Notes: generated by a model from the sequence alone, not told the origin. A stretch of DNA of 64,000 nt from a bacterium (GCA_021817145.1 JAKAVV010000002.1:141423-205422); one strand, 5' to 3'. Numbered from the stretch's first letter, positions 17,045 to 26,008 are shown. Numbers and translations are program-made.

Positions 17045-17808
17045 GGCTGATTTTTTTTAAAAAAATTTGACGCCTGATTTAAAGTTTCAAGATCGTCAAC
17101 ATTAAAGGCAATTTCTGGATCATGAGAAAGAATCCCTTTTGCGGGGAAACCTAAAAGTTCACTGGCTCTTTTCTCTAAAATAGAAATCGAGAGCTTTCCT
17201 AAAAACTTCCCCAAAGCCAGCTTTAAAAGAAATGAAAATCCAAAAATTCGGGTTAAAGCAAAAACATTTTTTCGATTTTCAGTAATCCTTTCAGCTATTT
17301 TTTTTAAAGCAGGAAAGGTGGCGGGCTGAATTCCTATCAATCCGCCGCCGCAAAATTCCCCTTCTAAAAGCTTTACATAAGTATGACTGGCTCCTGGAAA
17401 TCGAGCTTCTGAATCCTGACGAGAAACAAAACTGTAAAACAAACCGGCATCTGACTGCTCGCATTGAGTCATAAAATTTTCAATCCCTTTTTTCGTTAAA
17501 AAAGGAAGATCGCAAGCAGCCACTAAAACCAGGTTTGTTTCAGACAGCAAAGCTGAAATCCCTTTCCCCAGCGACTCAACAAGAGTTTTCCCACCCGCAG
17601 TTGAGATTGTTCCTGGAAATTCACTTCCTCCCTCTGGAAGAACACAGACAACTCTTTTTATGGAAGGGACACTCAATAGGGAATTTAAAACATACTGAGC
17701 CATTGGTTTCCCTTCAATAGGCAAATAAGCTTTCCCTGAAAATGAACCAAGAGGCTTAAACTCATCCTCTAGTTTCCCGCCAGCAAGAAGGATGGCTTCC
17801 CAATTCAT
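17041..17808 (-). CDS. MobA-like nucleotidyltransferase domain protein
   Basis: A 255-residue GT-A/Rossmann nucleotidyltransferase. It opens EAILLAGGKLEDEFKPLG and KAYLPIEGKPMAQY, with the NTP-binding LAGG loop and conserved Lys, then VAACDLPFLT for the metal Asp and AFNVDDLETL near the end, as in MobA/MocA relatives. It might transfer NMP to molybdopterin, a sugar phosphate or a polyol phosphate. Its place directly between ispE and ridA is the only clue and suggests housekeeping metabolism; similar genes beside ispE are known. ATGA overlaps on both sides. Confidence 0.8.
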   Translation of the reverse strand: MNWEAILLAGGKLEDEFKPLGSFSGKAYLPIEGKPMAQYVLNSLLSVPSIKRVVCVLPEGGSEFPGTISTAGGKTLVESLGKGISALLSETNLVLVAACDLPFLTKKGIENFMTQCEQSDAGLFYSFVSRQDSEARFPGASHTYVKLLEGEFCGGGLIGIQPATFPALKKIAERITENRKNVFALTRIFGFSFLLKLALGKFLGKLSISILEKRASELLGFPAKGILSHDPEIAFNVDDLETLNQASNFFKKNQP

Positions 17809-18662
17809 GTTCTTGTAACCCAGACCTCTCCAAAATCTTTTACCTTTTCCGCCAGATTCAAAGCATGTTTTTCATCAGAAACAACAGCAAAAAGAGCGGA
17901 GCCGCTTCCACTCACTTGAGCTGCTAAAGCGCCATTTTCCATAAAAAGATTTTTAATCTGCTCCAACTGGGGATAAAGAGGGAAAAGGTGAGGTTCAAAA
18001 TCGTTAACAAAATACCGAAAGAGATCCTGAAACTCCCCCTGTTTTAGGCTTTGAGATAGTTTTAATGAGTTCTCTCCATAAGTATAAGAGCGAATCTGAC
18101 GATAAGCAAAAGCAGTTGAAATAGAAAAATGGGGTTTGATAAGAACCAGGGGAAAAGAAGGAAAAGAAGGAAGGGGTTCCAGTTCGTCTCCTTTCCCTCT
18201 GCCAAAAGCGGTTCCGCCCTGCAGAAAAAAAGGAACATCAGCTCCCAATTCTGCGGATAGGGAGTTTAACTTTTCTTCAGAAAAATGGTACTTTTCTCCC
18301 AAGATTCTCAAAACAGCGGCAGCATTGCTGCTTCCGCCCCCCAATCCTGCCCCTATCGGGATTTTTTTTTCAAGAAAAATCTCAACAGGGACAGGAAATC
18401 CCACCCCTTTTTCAATCGCCCTTACCGCTTTAAGAATTAGATTTTCTTCCCCTAAGGGAACCTCTGAATGAGAACAGTGTAATCGTCTCTCCCCTGAAAT
18501 CCAGTTAATGGTCAGCTCATCTGCAAGCTGAATCGTCTTGAAAATAGTGAAAAGATCATGATATCCATCCGGTCTTTTCCCAAGAATTTCAAGAGTTAAA
18601 TTGATTTTAGCGGGAGAAAAAACCTTAACTGTGTTTTCCTGCTCCTGTTTCCTTAAAAACAA
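17805..18662 (-). CDS. ispE: 4-diphosphocytidyl-2-C-methyl-D-erythritol kinase
   Basis: A 285-residue GHMP kinase of the non-mevalonate isoprenoid pathway. The substrate-binding SPAKINLTLEILGKRPDGYHDL, shown here only by its parts SPAKINL and RPDGYHDL, and the ATP loop PIGAGLGGGSSNAAA identify IspE, as do VSGSGSALFAV at motif 3. The start overlaps the upstream gene by 38 bases, so translation is coupled to it. Confidence 0.95.
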   Translation of the reverse strand: MFLRKQEQENTVKVFSPAKINLTLEILGKRPDGYHDLFTIFKTIQLADELTINWISGERRLHCSHSEVPLGEENLILKAVRAIEKGVGFPVPVEIFLEKKIPIGAGLGGGSSNAAAVLRILGEKYHFSEEKLNSLSAELGADVPFFLQGGTAFGRGKGDELEPLPSFPSFPLVLIKPHFSISTAFAYRQIRSYTYGENSLKLSQSLKQGEFQDLFRYFVNDFEPHLFPLYPQLEQIKNLFMENGALAAQVSGSGSALFAVVSDEKHALNLAEKVKDFGEVWVTRT

Positions 18663-20562
18663 TTTTAGCGCTTTCCGTTTTATATTTTTTTGCGATTAAA
18701 TCTTTAAACAATGAAAATTGATCAGGCTGAATGATTCGTTTGTTAATAATAAAATTGGAATTAAATATCAACTTATTCTTTACAACTTTAAAGTAAGCCT
18801 TATAAAACCCGGTGGCATTTTCAATTTTAACATCTTTAGGAAGATACCGCACTCGATAGGATTTAGGGAATGTCAAAGTCATCCGCTTGATTTCCTGCAT
18901 TTTGCTTCCGATCACAAAAGGATAAACTCTTCCCCCTTTTTCTTTTAAGATCGCTTGAAGTCCGTTAGAAGAATTAAAAGGGAGAGAAATCAGGGAAAGG
19001 TTTCCCGCAGTAGTGGCATAATTTGGAGCTTTAAACCTCACCCCAACGACAAGCGGACGATTTAAATTCGTTACCGATGAAATCGAAACTTGTTCAATTT
19101 TCGGCTGTCTTCCCGCAATTTGAGCGGCTAAAGCTGAAACCACTCTCTGCCTCTGTTCAAGAGGAACATTCTGCAGAAGGGTGCGCATCCCAATACTGTT
19201 AGCTCCATCCACTTTAATGTCCAGGGATTCTTTGAGGGAGCCATTGGCAGAAAGCTTTCCAACAACATCTACTTCCCTAAAATTGGCATGAGGAGGGAGG
19301 ACAGGGGTCTTAACAAAAGATCCTGTGTTTAACAAGAAAGCGGTTCTCCCTTGATCTTCTGGCGGCAAATAGCCAAAAGGAGCATTTTGGACAAAAGGAT
19401 CCAGCCATAAAGTTTCTCCATTATGAGTCACTCCGACTAAAACTCGATTAAAAACAGATGGGACAGGAAAATGCGCGCTGAACTTTCCATTATTTAACGT
19501 TGAGATCAATGCTAATTGAGGATGAACTCCTTCTTTTTTATACAACGCATATAACAGAGCGGATTTATCTCGATCATCCCCTAAACCCTGCCTTAAAATC
19601 GTTTGATAATTCAAAGTATGAGGAATAATTCCAAAATCTCCACCGAAACGGGAAGGGAGGCTTTTAATATTCAGATCCACAAAATCGTAAATCGTCCTTT
19701 CCTTTTTTGAAAGGGTATCGCTCTTTTTAACAATTCCTTTTAAAAGTTTACGCAGCGCCCCTGTTCCTGACACAACAGGGGTAAAAAATTTGTCTTTTAC
19801 AGCTTTATTAATCTGGCTCCAGTGAGAAACAGAAGAAATTAATAATTTAGGGACAATATCAGAAATTAAAATGGTGGGGAGTTCGCTGCTGGGAAAATGA
19901 TAAGCAGGCACATTTTTCCATTTCCAGGTTGTGATGACTGTTCCATTCTTCCCCGTTTTCTTAACAGAGGATGGAAGCGTTCCATTCATTTCTTTCACAT
20001 GAAATTTTTGGCCAGGTTTTTCAATCACTGAAACTTCCAAATCTTTAACAGGATTCTGGTCCTGAAGAAAAAACATATCCCAAAAATTCCCTGGAATCCA
20101 GAATTTTTCAGTTTTAGTAACCGTATAATTTAACACATCTCCTGGCTGTAAATTGCTCAATGGGAGAAATATCTCTTTTAAATGATTATAAGGAGGAAAT
20201 TTTTCAAGAGGTGAAACCACTTTTGCTGTATCAACCGGAATATTTTGTGTGGCGCCGTCAGGTGATGTGATTTTTACCTGATCAATGGTCCACTTCTGAT
20301 CAGGGGTCACATAATAAAAGAGCAGAGCATCTGAATATTGTCTCACTGCTTCTGGGGAAAGCAGTTTTACAATCTGATGTTCAGTTGAAACAACCTCTTT
20401 TCCTGCGGCATTGATGGTGTTGGTGTTTAAAAGAATAACCGCTTGATAATTTGCGGCTAAAATCCCTCCTGCAGGAGAACTGATCTCATAAGGCTTACCT
20501 AAAACGAACTTGGAACACACGCATACACATAACAAAAGAAAAACAACCGCGATCTTTCTCAT
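18625..20562 (-). CDS. Secreted DUF3857/transglutaminase-like protein lacking the catalytic Cys and His
   Basis: A 645-residue exported protein. ATG at 20562 is preferred over 20574 because GGAGGAG lies just upstream; a signal peptide (VVFLLLCVCVCS) follows. Residues about 50-260 are DUF3857-like, and 280-420 have the transglutaminase-core layout. The active-site loop usually GxGDCKD reads GLGDDRDKSALL, so the nucleophilic Cys is Asp, and the usual His position is Arg in FNRVLVGV, while the Asp of LWLDPF remains. The fold is therefore probably non-catalytic. A C-terminal beta-rich domain completes the usual DUF3857 protein. First gene of the ispE operon. Confidence 0.86.
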   Translation of the reverse strand: MRKIAVVFLLLCVCVCSKFVLGKPYEISSPAGGILAANYQAVILLNTNTINAAGKEVVSTEHQIVKLLSPEAVRQYSDALLFYYVTPDQKWTIDQVKITSPDGATQNIPVDTAKVVSPLEKFPPYNHLKEIFLPLSNLQPGDVLNYTVTKTEKFWIPGNFWDMFFLQDQNPVKDLEVSVIEKPGQKFHVKEMNGTLPSSVKKTGKNGTVITTWKWKNVPAYHFPSSELPTILISDIVPKLLISSVSHWSQINKAVKDKFFTPVVSGTGALRKLLKGIVKKSDTLSKKERTIYDFVDLNIKSLPSRFGGDFGIIPHTLNYQTILRQGLGDDRDKSALLYALYKKEGVHPQLALISTLNNGKFSAHFPVPSVFNRVLVGVTHNGETLWLDPFVQNAPFGYLPPEDQGRTAFLLNTGSFVKTPVLPPHANFREVDVVGKLSANGSLKESLDIKVDGANSIGMRTLLQNVPLEQRQRVVSALAAQIAGRQPKIEQVSISSVTNLNRPLVVGVRFKAPNYATTAGNLSLISLPFNSSNGLQAILKEKGGRVYPFVIGSKMQEIKRMTLTFPKSYRVRYLPKDVKIENATGFYKAYFKVVKNKLIFNSNFIINKRIIQPDQFSLFKDLIAKKYKTESAKIVFKETGAGKHS

Positions 20563-20651
20563 TCTCTCCTCCATTTTTTTCTCAAGATTGCTGTAAGAAA
20601 GCTTCCTTCTGCAGGAGACGAACGATTCCTTCGTTAAATGATCGAGTTGTC

Positions 20652-21350
20652 ATGAATTTTTCGAAGAAAGCCATTACTCTTCTGTCAGGAGGAGTGGATT
20701 CATCTGTTAACTTTTTATGGGCATTAAGCCATTATGAAGTAGCCAGGACATTGACTTTTGATTATGGGCAGAGAGCGGCTGCAAAAGAGATTGAATACGC
20801 CGGAAAATTATCTAAAAAAATGGGAATAAAACAAGAGGTGATTCAACTCCCTTATTTAGAAACATGGACTCAAACAGCTCTGGTTAAAAAAAAGAAGCTG
20901 CTTCCAAAGCTTTCGCCTGAAGAATTAGAGCATAAAATGAAAACTCAAAACTCGGCAAAAGAAGTATGGGTTCCTAATCGAAACGGAATCTTCTTAAATA
21001 TCGCGGCAGCACTTGCCGAATCCCTCCATATCCAGTATCTTGTCGTTGGATTCAATGCTGAAGAAGGAGCCACTTTCCCTGATAACTCTCCCGGATTTAT
21101 AAAAGCGGTTAATGATTCTCTATTCTATTCTACATTGACTCATGTAAAAGTAATCTGCAAAACCCTTCATAAGAACAAAACCCAGATCGTCAAATTAGGC
21201 ATCAAGCTTAACCTGCCTTTTGAACTGCTCTGGTCCTGTTATCAAGGAGGGGAAAAAATGTGCGGGATATGCGAATCCTGCCTGAGATTAAAAAGAGCGG
21301 TTCAAATTTCAGCCCCTTCAAAACAGGAGGTCTTATCTTTTGCTCATTAA
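20652..21350 (+). CDS. queC: 7-cyano-7-deazaguanine synthase
   Basis: A 232-residue QueC, which converts 7-carboxy-7-deazaguanine to preQ0 with ATP and ammonia. The PP-loop is LLSGGVDSSV, and the C-terminal zinc site is CYQGGEKMCGICESCLRL. No Shine-Dalgarno sequence is visible before the ATG. It leads a three-gene queuosine-precursor cluster with DUF366 and queE. Confidence 0.95.
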   Translation: MNFSKKAITLLSGGVDSSVNFLWALSHYEVARTLTFDYGQRAAAKEIEYAGKLSKKMGIKQEVIQLPYLETWTQTALVKKKKLLPKLSPEELEHKMKTQNSAKEVWVPNRNGIFLNIAAALAESLHIQYLVVGFNAEEGATFPDNSPGFIKAVNDSLFYSTLTHVKVICKTLHKNKTQIVKLGIKLNLPFELLWSCYQGGEKMCGICESCLRLKRAVQISAPSKQEVLSFAH

Positions 21351-21897
21351 ATATTCAGAAAAAAAACTGACTTATACAGGAAAAGAGCTGCGTTCTCTTT
21401 TCATTTACAACACGTTTAATCTTCAAGGGGATGCTCTTGTGTCTTTTCAAGGGGAATGCGATGTAAAACTTTCAGAAATGGTAGATCAAGAAGATGTTAA
21501 AGCAAATGCTCCCATCTATTCCCCCCTCATGCTCCACTTTTTGGCTGAATTCTTCGGAGATGACTTAAGATGCGCTGTCACAAGGCAGAGACTTTTCATC
21601 GCATCCATTCTAGAAATTCTTCAGGAACATGCCCCCCATATTCCCTGGAAACGTTCAGGAGATGATATTTATGTTGAGAAAAAAAAAGTGTCTGTCTCAA
21701 TTGCAACAGCAAGCCCGGTATCATCCTTGCTGCACACAGGTTTAAATATTGTCAGCAAAAACACCCCTGTTCCTGCTTATGGGCTGGGAGATGCAGGGGT
21801 GAACACTGAAAAAATTGCCCTTGAAATACTGCATAAATTCAAGAAAGAAATAGAAGAAATAGAACTGGCTAAATGTAAAGTCAGATGGGTCACATAA
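21340..21897 (+). CDS. DUF366 family protein in queuosine cluster
   Basis: A 185-residue protein with the DUF366 (COG2029) pattern FQGECDVKLSEMVDQEDV and SPLMLHFLAEFF, and the later SVSIATASPVSSLLHTGLN. It starts at a TTG inside the 3' end of queC, ten bases after an AGGAGG ribosome site. Function is not established. Lying exactly between queC and queE suggests a part in 7-deazaguanine metabolism. No queD lies in the cluster, but this sequence does not resemble QueD (no HxH zinc triad pattern), so I do not equate them. Confidence 0.8.
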   Translation: MLIKYSEKKLTYTGKELRSLFIYNTFNLQGDALVSFQGECDVKLSEMVDQEDVKANAPIYSPLMLHFLAEFFGDDLRCAVTRQRLFIASILEILQEHAPHIPWKRSGDDIYVEKKKVSVSIATASPVSSLLHTGLNIVSKNTPVPAYGLGDAGVNTEKIALEILHKFKKEIEEIELAKCKVRWVT

Positions 21898-21924
21898 ACC
21901 AATCCAATCGATGGGGAAAAAATC

Positions 21925-22689
21925 ATGGTGAAATCAGGCTTTATGAAATCAGATGGACATATCATGGAGATTTTTCAAGGCATTCAAGGAGAAGGGATCT
22001 GGGTTGGAGTTCAGCAGATTTTTTTAAGATTTTTCCGATGCAATTTAAGATGCTCCTGGTGTGATACTCCTGAATCCTTTGCTTTAACAGGAAAAGGAAA
22101 AGTTGAAGCCCCTCCTGGAAGCCGATCTTTCCATGAATTTAAAAATCCGATTTCGATTAGATCCGTTATGAAACTGTTAGACCCTTTTTTTTATCATCCT
22201 CACCACAGCCTCAGCATAACAGGAGGGGAGCCTCTTATACATAGAGATTTTCTTCAGGATCTCCTTCCTCTTTTAAAAAAAAGAGGAGAAACTATTTTCC
22301 TGGAAACAGGAGGAACTCTTCCTGACAGATTAAAACCTCTGCTGCCTTTTATAGATATCCTTTCTATGGATATTAAACTTCCTTCTTCCACAGAAGAAAA
22401 ACCTTTCTGGAAAGAGCATGAAGAGTTTTTAAAATTGGCAGCTCAGAAACAGGTTTATATCAAAATTGTTGTCACAAAAAAAACGGTAGAAAAAGAGATT
22501 TTACAAGCGTTAAAACTGATAAAAAGAGTGTCAAGGGAAATCCCTGTTATTTTGCAACCTGTTACTCCTTTTCATGCCATACTCCCCCCAACTGAAGTAC
22601 AGCTTTTAAACTGGCATGATAAAGCCCTTAAACTTTTATCTGATGTTCGCGTGATTCCTCAAACCCATAAAATCATAGGGCAGCATTAA
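21925..22689 (+). CDS. queE: 7-carboxy-7-deazaguanine synthase
   Basis: A 254-residue radical SAM enzyme that contracts 6-carboxytetrahydropterin to 7-carboxy-7-deazaguanine. The N terminus EIFQGIQGEGIWVG and cluster site FRCNLRCSWCDTPES (CxxxCxxC) are QueE signatures, as is the SITGGEPLIH motif. It starts 27 bases after DUF366. The extra length between the first cluster motif and the GGEP motif is in the normal range for longer QueE proteins. Confidence 0.94.
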   Translation: MVKSGFMKSDGHIMEIFQGIQGEGIWVGVQQIFLRFFRCNLRCSWCDTPESFALTGKGKVEAPPGSRSFHEFKNPISIRSVMKLLDPFFYHPHHSLSITGGEPLIHRDFLQDLLPLLKKRGETIFLETGGTLPDRLKPLLPFIDILSMDIKLPSSTEEKPFWKEHEEFLKLAAQKQVYIKIVVTKKTVEKEILQALKLIKRVSREIPVILQPVTPFHAILPPTEVQLLNWHDKALKLLSDVRVIPQTHKIIGQH

Positions 22690-22737
22690 CTGAATAACTT
22701 ATTCAATTTTCGAATCCAAGCGTCTGTAGAAAGAAAT

Positions 22738-23649
22738 TTAACTTTTCTTGCTGCTGCTTGACTGAACAGGAGGAATTGTTTTTAAGTAAAGCCAGATAGA
22801 TTTCAGCTCTGAATTTGTCATATTCTTAAAAACTTCCCACGGCATGAAATTATTGATTGAAGTTCCTCCTGGTGTTTCCCCTGTTCTCATCAAATGAATG
22901 AAATCTTTTTTTGTCCAGGTTCCGATTCCAGCAGGAGTCAAGTTAGCAGCAGGAGGGGTTCCAGGGGGAGCTCCATCCGGCACTGTTCCGCCCGCAAGAT
23001 TAGGTCCATGGCAGTGCATGCATCCCGCAATATGAACCAAATAATACCCTTCTGCAGCAGTTCCCTTTTTCCCTAAATGGAGAGGTTTTTGATGCTGATT
23101 AACAACTTCAGCAGAAAGCAGATCCGAACCTCCTTTTGCAATCACGAAGCGGAAAATTGGACCGACTTTATTTGCGGGAAGAGAACGGTTAACAGGCGGG
23201 ATGCTTTTTAAATAAGCAATCACAGCCCCTAAATCTCTTTTAGAAAGATAAGAATAGCTCAAAGAAGGCATCAGCAGCAGGGACTTCCCATTAGGAGAAA
23301 CGCCATTTCGAATCGCCATCACCCAGTCTTTTGTCGTAAATTTTCCCCCGATCCCCCCTTTTCCAGAAGTTAAATTTTTAGGGACAATTCTTCCCACAAT
23401 GGGAACATTAATCAAAATCCTTCCCGCAAGATCTCTAGAGTGGCAAGCCATACATCCTAAGACCGCATGAACCAAATGATGCCCCCTTTGAATCGCTTTC
23501 TGACTGGTTGGGATCCTAATGGAAAGAGGATGAATAGAATAAATTTTGTCGATTTTTCTTTGACTGGCAAAATAAACCCATCCACCAAATATAAGCAAGA
23601 CGCTAATTAAACCCAGAATGACAAAACCAAACCACCGCAGAAGCTTCAT
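22738..23649 (-). CDS. Membrane-anchored dihaem cytochrome c
   Basis: A 303-residue cytochrome with one N-terminal membrane anchor (FVILGLISVLLIFGGWVYF) and two class I haem sites, GCMACH at residues 65-70 and GCMHCH near 210. Met-containing segments LLMPSLSYSYL and NFMPWEVFKNM can supply the sixth ligands. The two halves look like a tandem duplication. Such proteins shuttle electrons in the periplasm, often from dehydrogenases to oxidases. It stands alone, convergent with queE. Confidence 0.9.
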   Translation of the reverse strand: MKLLRWFGFVILGLISVLLIFGGWVYFASQRKIDKIYSIHPLSIRIPTSQKAIQRGHHLVHAVLGCMACHSRDLAGRILINVPIVGRIVPKNLTSGKGGIGGKFTTKDWVMAIRNGVSPNGKSLLLMPSLSYSYLSKRDLGAVIAYLKSIPPVNRSLPANKVGPIFRFVIAKGGSDLLSAEVVNQHQKPLHLGKKGTAAEGYYLVHIAGCMHCHGPNLAGGTVPDGAPPGTPPAANLTPAGIGTWTKKDFIHLMRTGETPGGTSINNFMPWEVFKNMTNSELKSIWLYLKTIPPVQSSSSKKS

Positions 23650-23868
23650 GTTTTTCCACCTCTAACTTGTCGTCATCCATGCCGAACTAAATTTTAATGC
23701 TTGACTTAAACAGGAAAATATTCTGATCGCTCGATAAAATACCTTTGCCAAAGTTACTTAAGCAGATCCCCTCACTGGAAAATAAAAAACCTATAGGAAT
23801 TAAAAAAATAAAATGGAACATTTAATAAAGAATCAAAGTAAAGCAAGAACCAAAAAGGAGAATCAAAA

Positions 23869-24516
23869 ATGGAAGGGAAAACCGAATCGCTTCATACCGA
23901 ACACAAAAGGGATGGTCATGGGCATCACCATCATGAAAGACACGGAGCAAAACAACCGGAACGATTCGACCCCGCTAAAGCCGCTCTACTGGATGATCCA
24001 GAAAGATTTTCTTATCTCCCTCCCGCAAAAATATTATCTCTATTAAACCCTCCGCAAAATGGAATGGTCGTGGATTTTGGCACAGGAACAGGAACTTATG
24101 CTCACGAATTAGCGAAACTACGTCCTGACCTGAACATCATCGCCATTGATGAACAAGAAGAGATGCTGGATCGCGTTAAAGAGAAACTTGAAAAAAATCC
24201 TGGGCTCAAAATAACTCCACTTTTAACTAAAACAGGAACTCTGCCAAAATTAGATGCAGATGGGGTTTTTGCTGTCAATGTCTTGCATGAATTGGGAGAT
24301 GAAGCTCTGCAAGACATTAAAAAGATAATAAAACAGGAAGGGAAAATTTTATTTATTGATTGGAGCTCTGAAATCGATCGCCCTGTTGGTCCACCACTGG
24401 ATCATGTCTATTCGGTCAAAGAAGCTGCAGCGCGAGTCAAGCGGTTTGGATTTTCAGTTCAAAAAGAAGAAAAACTGCAGTACCATTATGCTCTGATCTG
24501 TCTGGCAAAAAGTTAA
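23869..24516 (+). CDS. SAM-dependent methyltransferase with His-rich N terminus
   Basis: A 215-residue class I methyltransferase: VVDFGTGTGTYAHEL (SAM loop), IIAIDEQEEM, VFAVNVLHELGD and IKQEGKILFIDW. The first 30 residues hold nine His in a cluster (HGHHHHERHG), an extension not part of the fold that could bind a metal. AAGGAG lies just upstream of the ATG. FDPAKAALLDDPERFSYLPP precedes the catalytic domain, a segment shared by UbiE-like methyltransferases. Substrate unknown. Transcription ends at the terminator that follows. Confidence 0.85.
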   Translation: MEGKTESLHTEHKRDGHGHHHHERHGAKQPERFDPAKAALLDDPERFSYLPPAKILSLLNPPQNGMVVDFGTGTGTYAHELAKLRPDLNIIAIDEQEEMLDRVKEKLEKNPGLKITPLLTKTGTLPKLDADGVFAVNVLHELGDEALQDIKKIIKQEGKILFIDWSSEIDRPVGPPLDHVYSVKEAAARVKRFGFSVQKEEKLQYHYALICLAKS

Positions 24517-24536
24517 AAATCCATTTTTCTTTTTTC

Positions 24537-24566
24537 AATCTGTGATTCCAATCACAGATTTTTTTT
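24537..24566 (+). terminator. Rho-independent terminator after the methyltransferase
   Basis: Inverted repeat AATCTGTGATT / AATCACAGATT (24537-24547 and 24550-24560) followed directly by a run of T. Located 21 bases after the stop codon at 24516. Confidence 0.85.
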
Positions 24567-24617
24567 ATCTCTTATGTTAAGATAATCCATAAAGGAAATG
24601 CAAAGGAGGTGAAATAA

Positions 24618-24896
24618 ATGAAAAGACAGTGGAGAGCGATCTCTTTTATTTTTATTGTTTTAACCGCTTTTATAATGGGGATACTGGTCAGCCCAAAAAC
24701 ATCTAAAGCCGCGTTTCGATACCCTAATATTCACAAAATTAGAATCGCTGCTAGAAAGGCAAGAGCCTCTTATAATTGGGCGCGCTCTGCTAAACCTGTT
24801 TTCGGCGGTCACAGAGCTCAAGCCATGTCCCTGCTGCAGCAGGCAATTTCCCAACTGCATCAAGCGATTATATACAGGAAAAGCCACCTTAAATAA
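24618..24896 (+). CDS. Small secreted basic protein
   Basis: A 92-residue protein with a clear signal peptide (basic MKRQWR, then a hydrophobic stretch ending SKAA). The mature part of about 60 residues is basic and helical (RIAARKARASYNWARSAK, AMSLLQQAISQLHQAI). AAAGGAGG lies ten bases before the ATG. Terminators before and after make it a single-gene unit. I recognise no family. Confidence 0.8.
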   Translation: MKRQWRAISFIFIVLTAFIMGILVSPKTSKAAFRYPNIHKIRIAARKARASYNWARSAKPVFGGHRAQAMSLLQQAISQLHQAIIYRKSHLK

Positions 24897-24923
24897 AGTT
24901 TCTATAAAAATCTGCTGTTCAGA

Positions 24924-24949
24924 GAGAGCCTTCAGGCTCTCGTTTTTTT
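24924..24949 (+). terminator. Rho-independent terminator
   Basis: Stem GAGAGCC / GGCTCTC with loop TTCA at 24924-24941, then G and seven T. It ends the small secreted protein gene. Confidence 0.87.
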
Positions 24950-25027
24950 CTCCTCAAGCCCCTCTCCATTAACTTTTCGTTCTGCCGAGGTGAGACCTTA
25001 AAATTTATATTAACGATACTTTCAGGA

Positions 25028-25951
25028 TCACTGACGGCGATGATGCCTGTAAAAAGGTTTATGAGGATGAAGTGGATGCAGAGGTTTATGAGGATGAAGT
25101 GGTTTGCAGCAGAGGGGACCTTTCCCTTTATGTCCCTGCAGCCTCCCGCGCAGTCCCCTAGCTTTTTGCAGAAATCTCCCCCTCCACCTTGCCCTTAATC
25201 TTCTGAAAAAGGGCTGTCTTCTGACATAGGAACGAAAAACCTTAAATTGCCTTGATGGGGGGATTCCTCTTCTCATCAACTTAAAAATACCCGCTCTATG
25301 CTCTCTTAAAAAATATGAAAACTTTCGATTAAACCTTAAATTTGCTCTCCACCATGGATGATTCTTGATCACTTTCAAACTAAAAGGGTGGGGAGCTGAA
25401 AGGGCAAATCTCTCCTCTATACCAGAAACATAATATCCAGGCATCACTTTAATCATCTTCACTTTATTTCCTACCTGAACCACTCCATTAAAAACATGAA
25501 CCCCTGAACTTTTACTCTCTACACTCACTTCAAACTCTGTTCCATGAGCAACTGCCACAGCATTTGGAGACTCCACCTCAAAATTAAAAGGCTTCTTTAA
25601 AAAATGAGAAACCTTCACCCAAATACTTCCTAATGACATCCATACAGAGTGTGAATTGTTTATCTTGAAAATACCGTCCTGTCCAATGGACATCCTCAAC
25701 ATCTGGGGATACTCCAACAGCACGACATTTGCATTCATGTAAGTCTTCAATACTTCTCCGGGAAAAAGCTCCCTGCCCTCCAGGTTTTTACCTTGTCCAT
25801 TAAACAAAATTTCATGTTTTGAACTTAATACAATACAAGGTCCGCTTGCAGCCAGGACATAATAACCGGAACGGGATGAAGAAAAACCTGGCAGAGAACT
25901 TAACCCTATCACTAAAAGCAAAAGAAATTTAGCCACTTTTTCTATCTTCAT
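25028..25951 (-). CDS. Secreted FecR-domain protein with basic His/Pro-rich tail
   Basis: A 307-residue protein with a signal peptide (FLLLLVIGLSSLPG) and a FecR-like beta domain at about residues 35-185: GSIWVKVSHFL, FEVESPNAVAVAHGTEFEV and VHVFNGVVQVGNKV are typical strands. The last 110 residues are Arg/Lys-rich and end in a short HPHKPLHP repeat, which would make the mature protein strongly basic. FecR domains usually sense or transmit envelope signals; with no sigma factor or TonB receptor nearby, an adhesive or structural role is equally possible. A good promoter precedes it. Confidence 0.83.
   Translation of the reverse strand: MKIEKVAKFLLLLVIGLSSLPGFSSSRSGYYVLAASGPCIVLSSKHEILFNGQGKNLEGRELFPGEVLKTYMNANVVLLEYPQMLRMSIGQDGIFKINNSHSVWMSLGSIWVKVSHFLKKPFNFEVESPNAVAVAHGTEFEVSVESKSSGVHVFNGVVQVGNKVKMIKVMPGYYVSGIEERFALSAPHPFSLKVIKNHPWWRANLRFNRKFSYFLREHRAGIFKLMRRGIPPSRQFKVFRSYVRRQPFFRRLRARWRGRFLQKARGLRGRLQGHKGKGPLCCKPLHPHKPLHPLHPHKPFYRHHRRQ
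25055..25102. repeat. 27-nt-period direct repeat in the FecR protein tail
   Basis: AGGTTTATGAGGATGAAGTGG occurs at 25055-25075 and again at 25082-25102 (one base longer than quoted blocks allow to extend). It encodes the two HPHKPLHP-type units on the minus strand. Confidence 0.75.
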
Positions 25952-25978
25952 CCAAGCGCCTCCCTACAGAACAATTTT

Positions 25979-26008
25979 ATCATAACACTTGCAGGCATTT
26001 AATAACAA
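25979..26008 (-). promoter_or_regulatory. Promoter of the FecR-domain gene
   Basis: On the minus strand TTGTTA (26003-26008) and TATGAT (25979-25984) are 18 bases apart, and a GGGAGG ribosome site follows before the start at 25951. Confidence 0.6.

Noticed and set aside
20575..20651. Possible preQ1 riboswitch before queC
   Set aside because: The region has small hairpins (for example AACGA/TTCGTT) but lacks the preQ1-I loop and tail sequences, and no ribosome-site-sequestering pseudoknot is visible.
22691..22705. TGAATAA-C-TTATTCA palindrome after queE as terminator
   Set aside because: The stem is AT-only with a one-base loop and no good T run. It may be a weak bidirectional end only.
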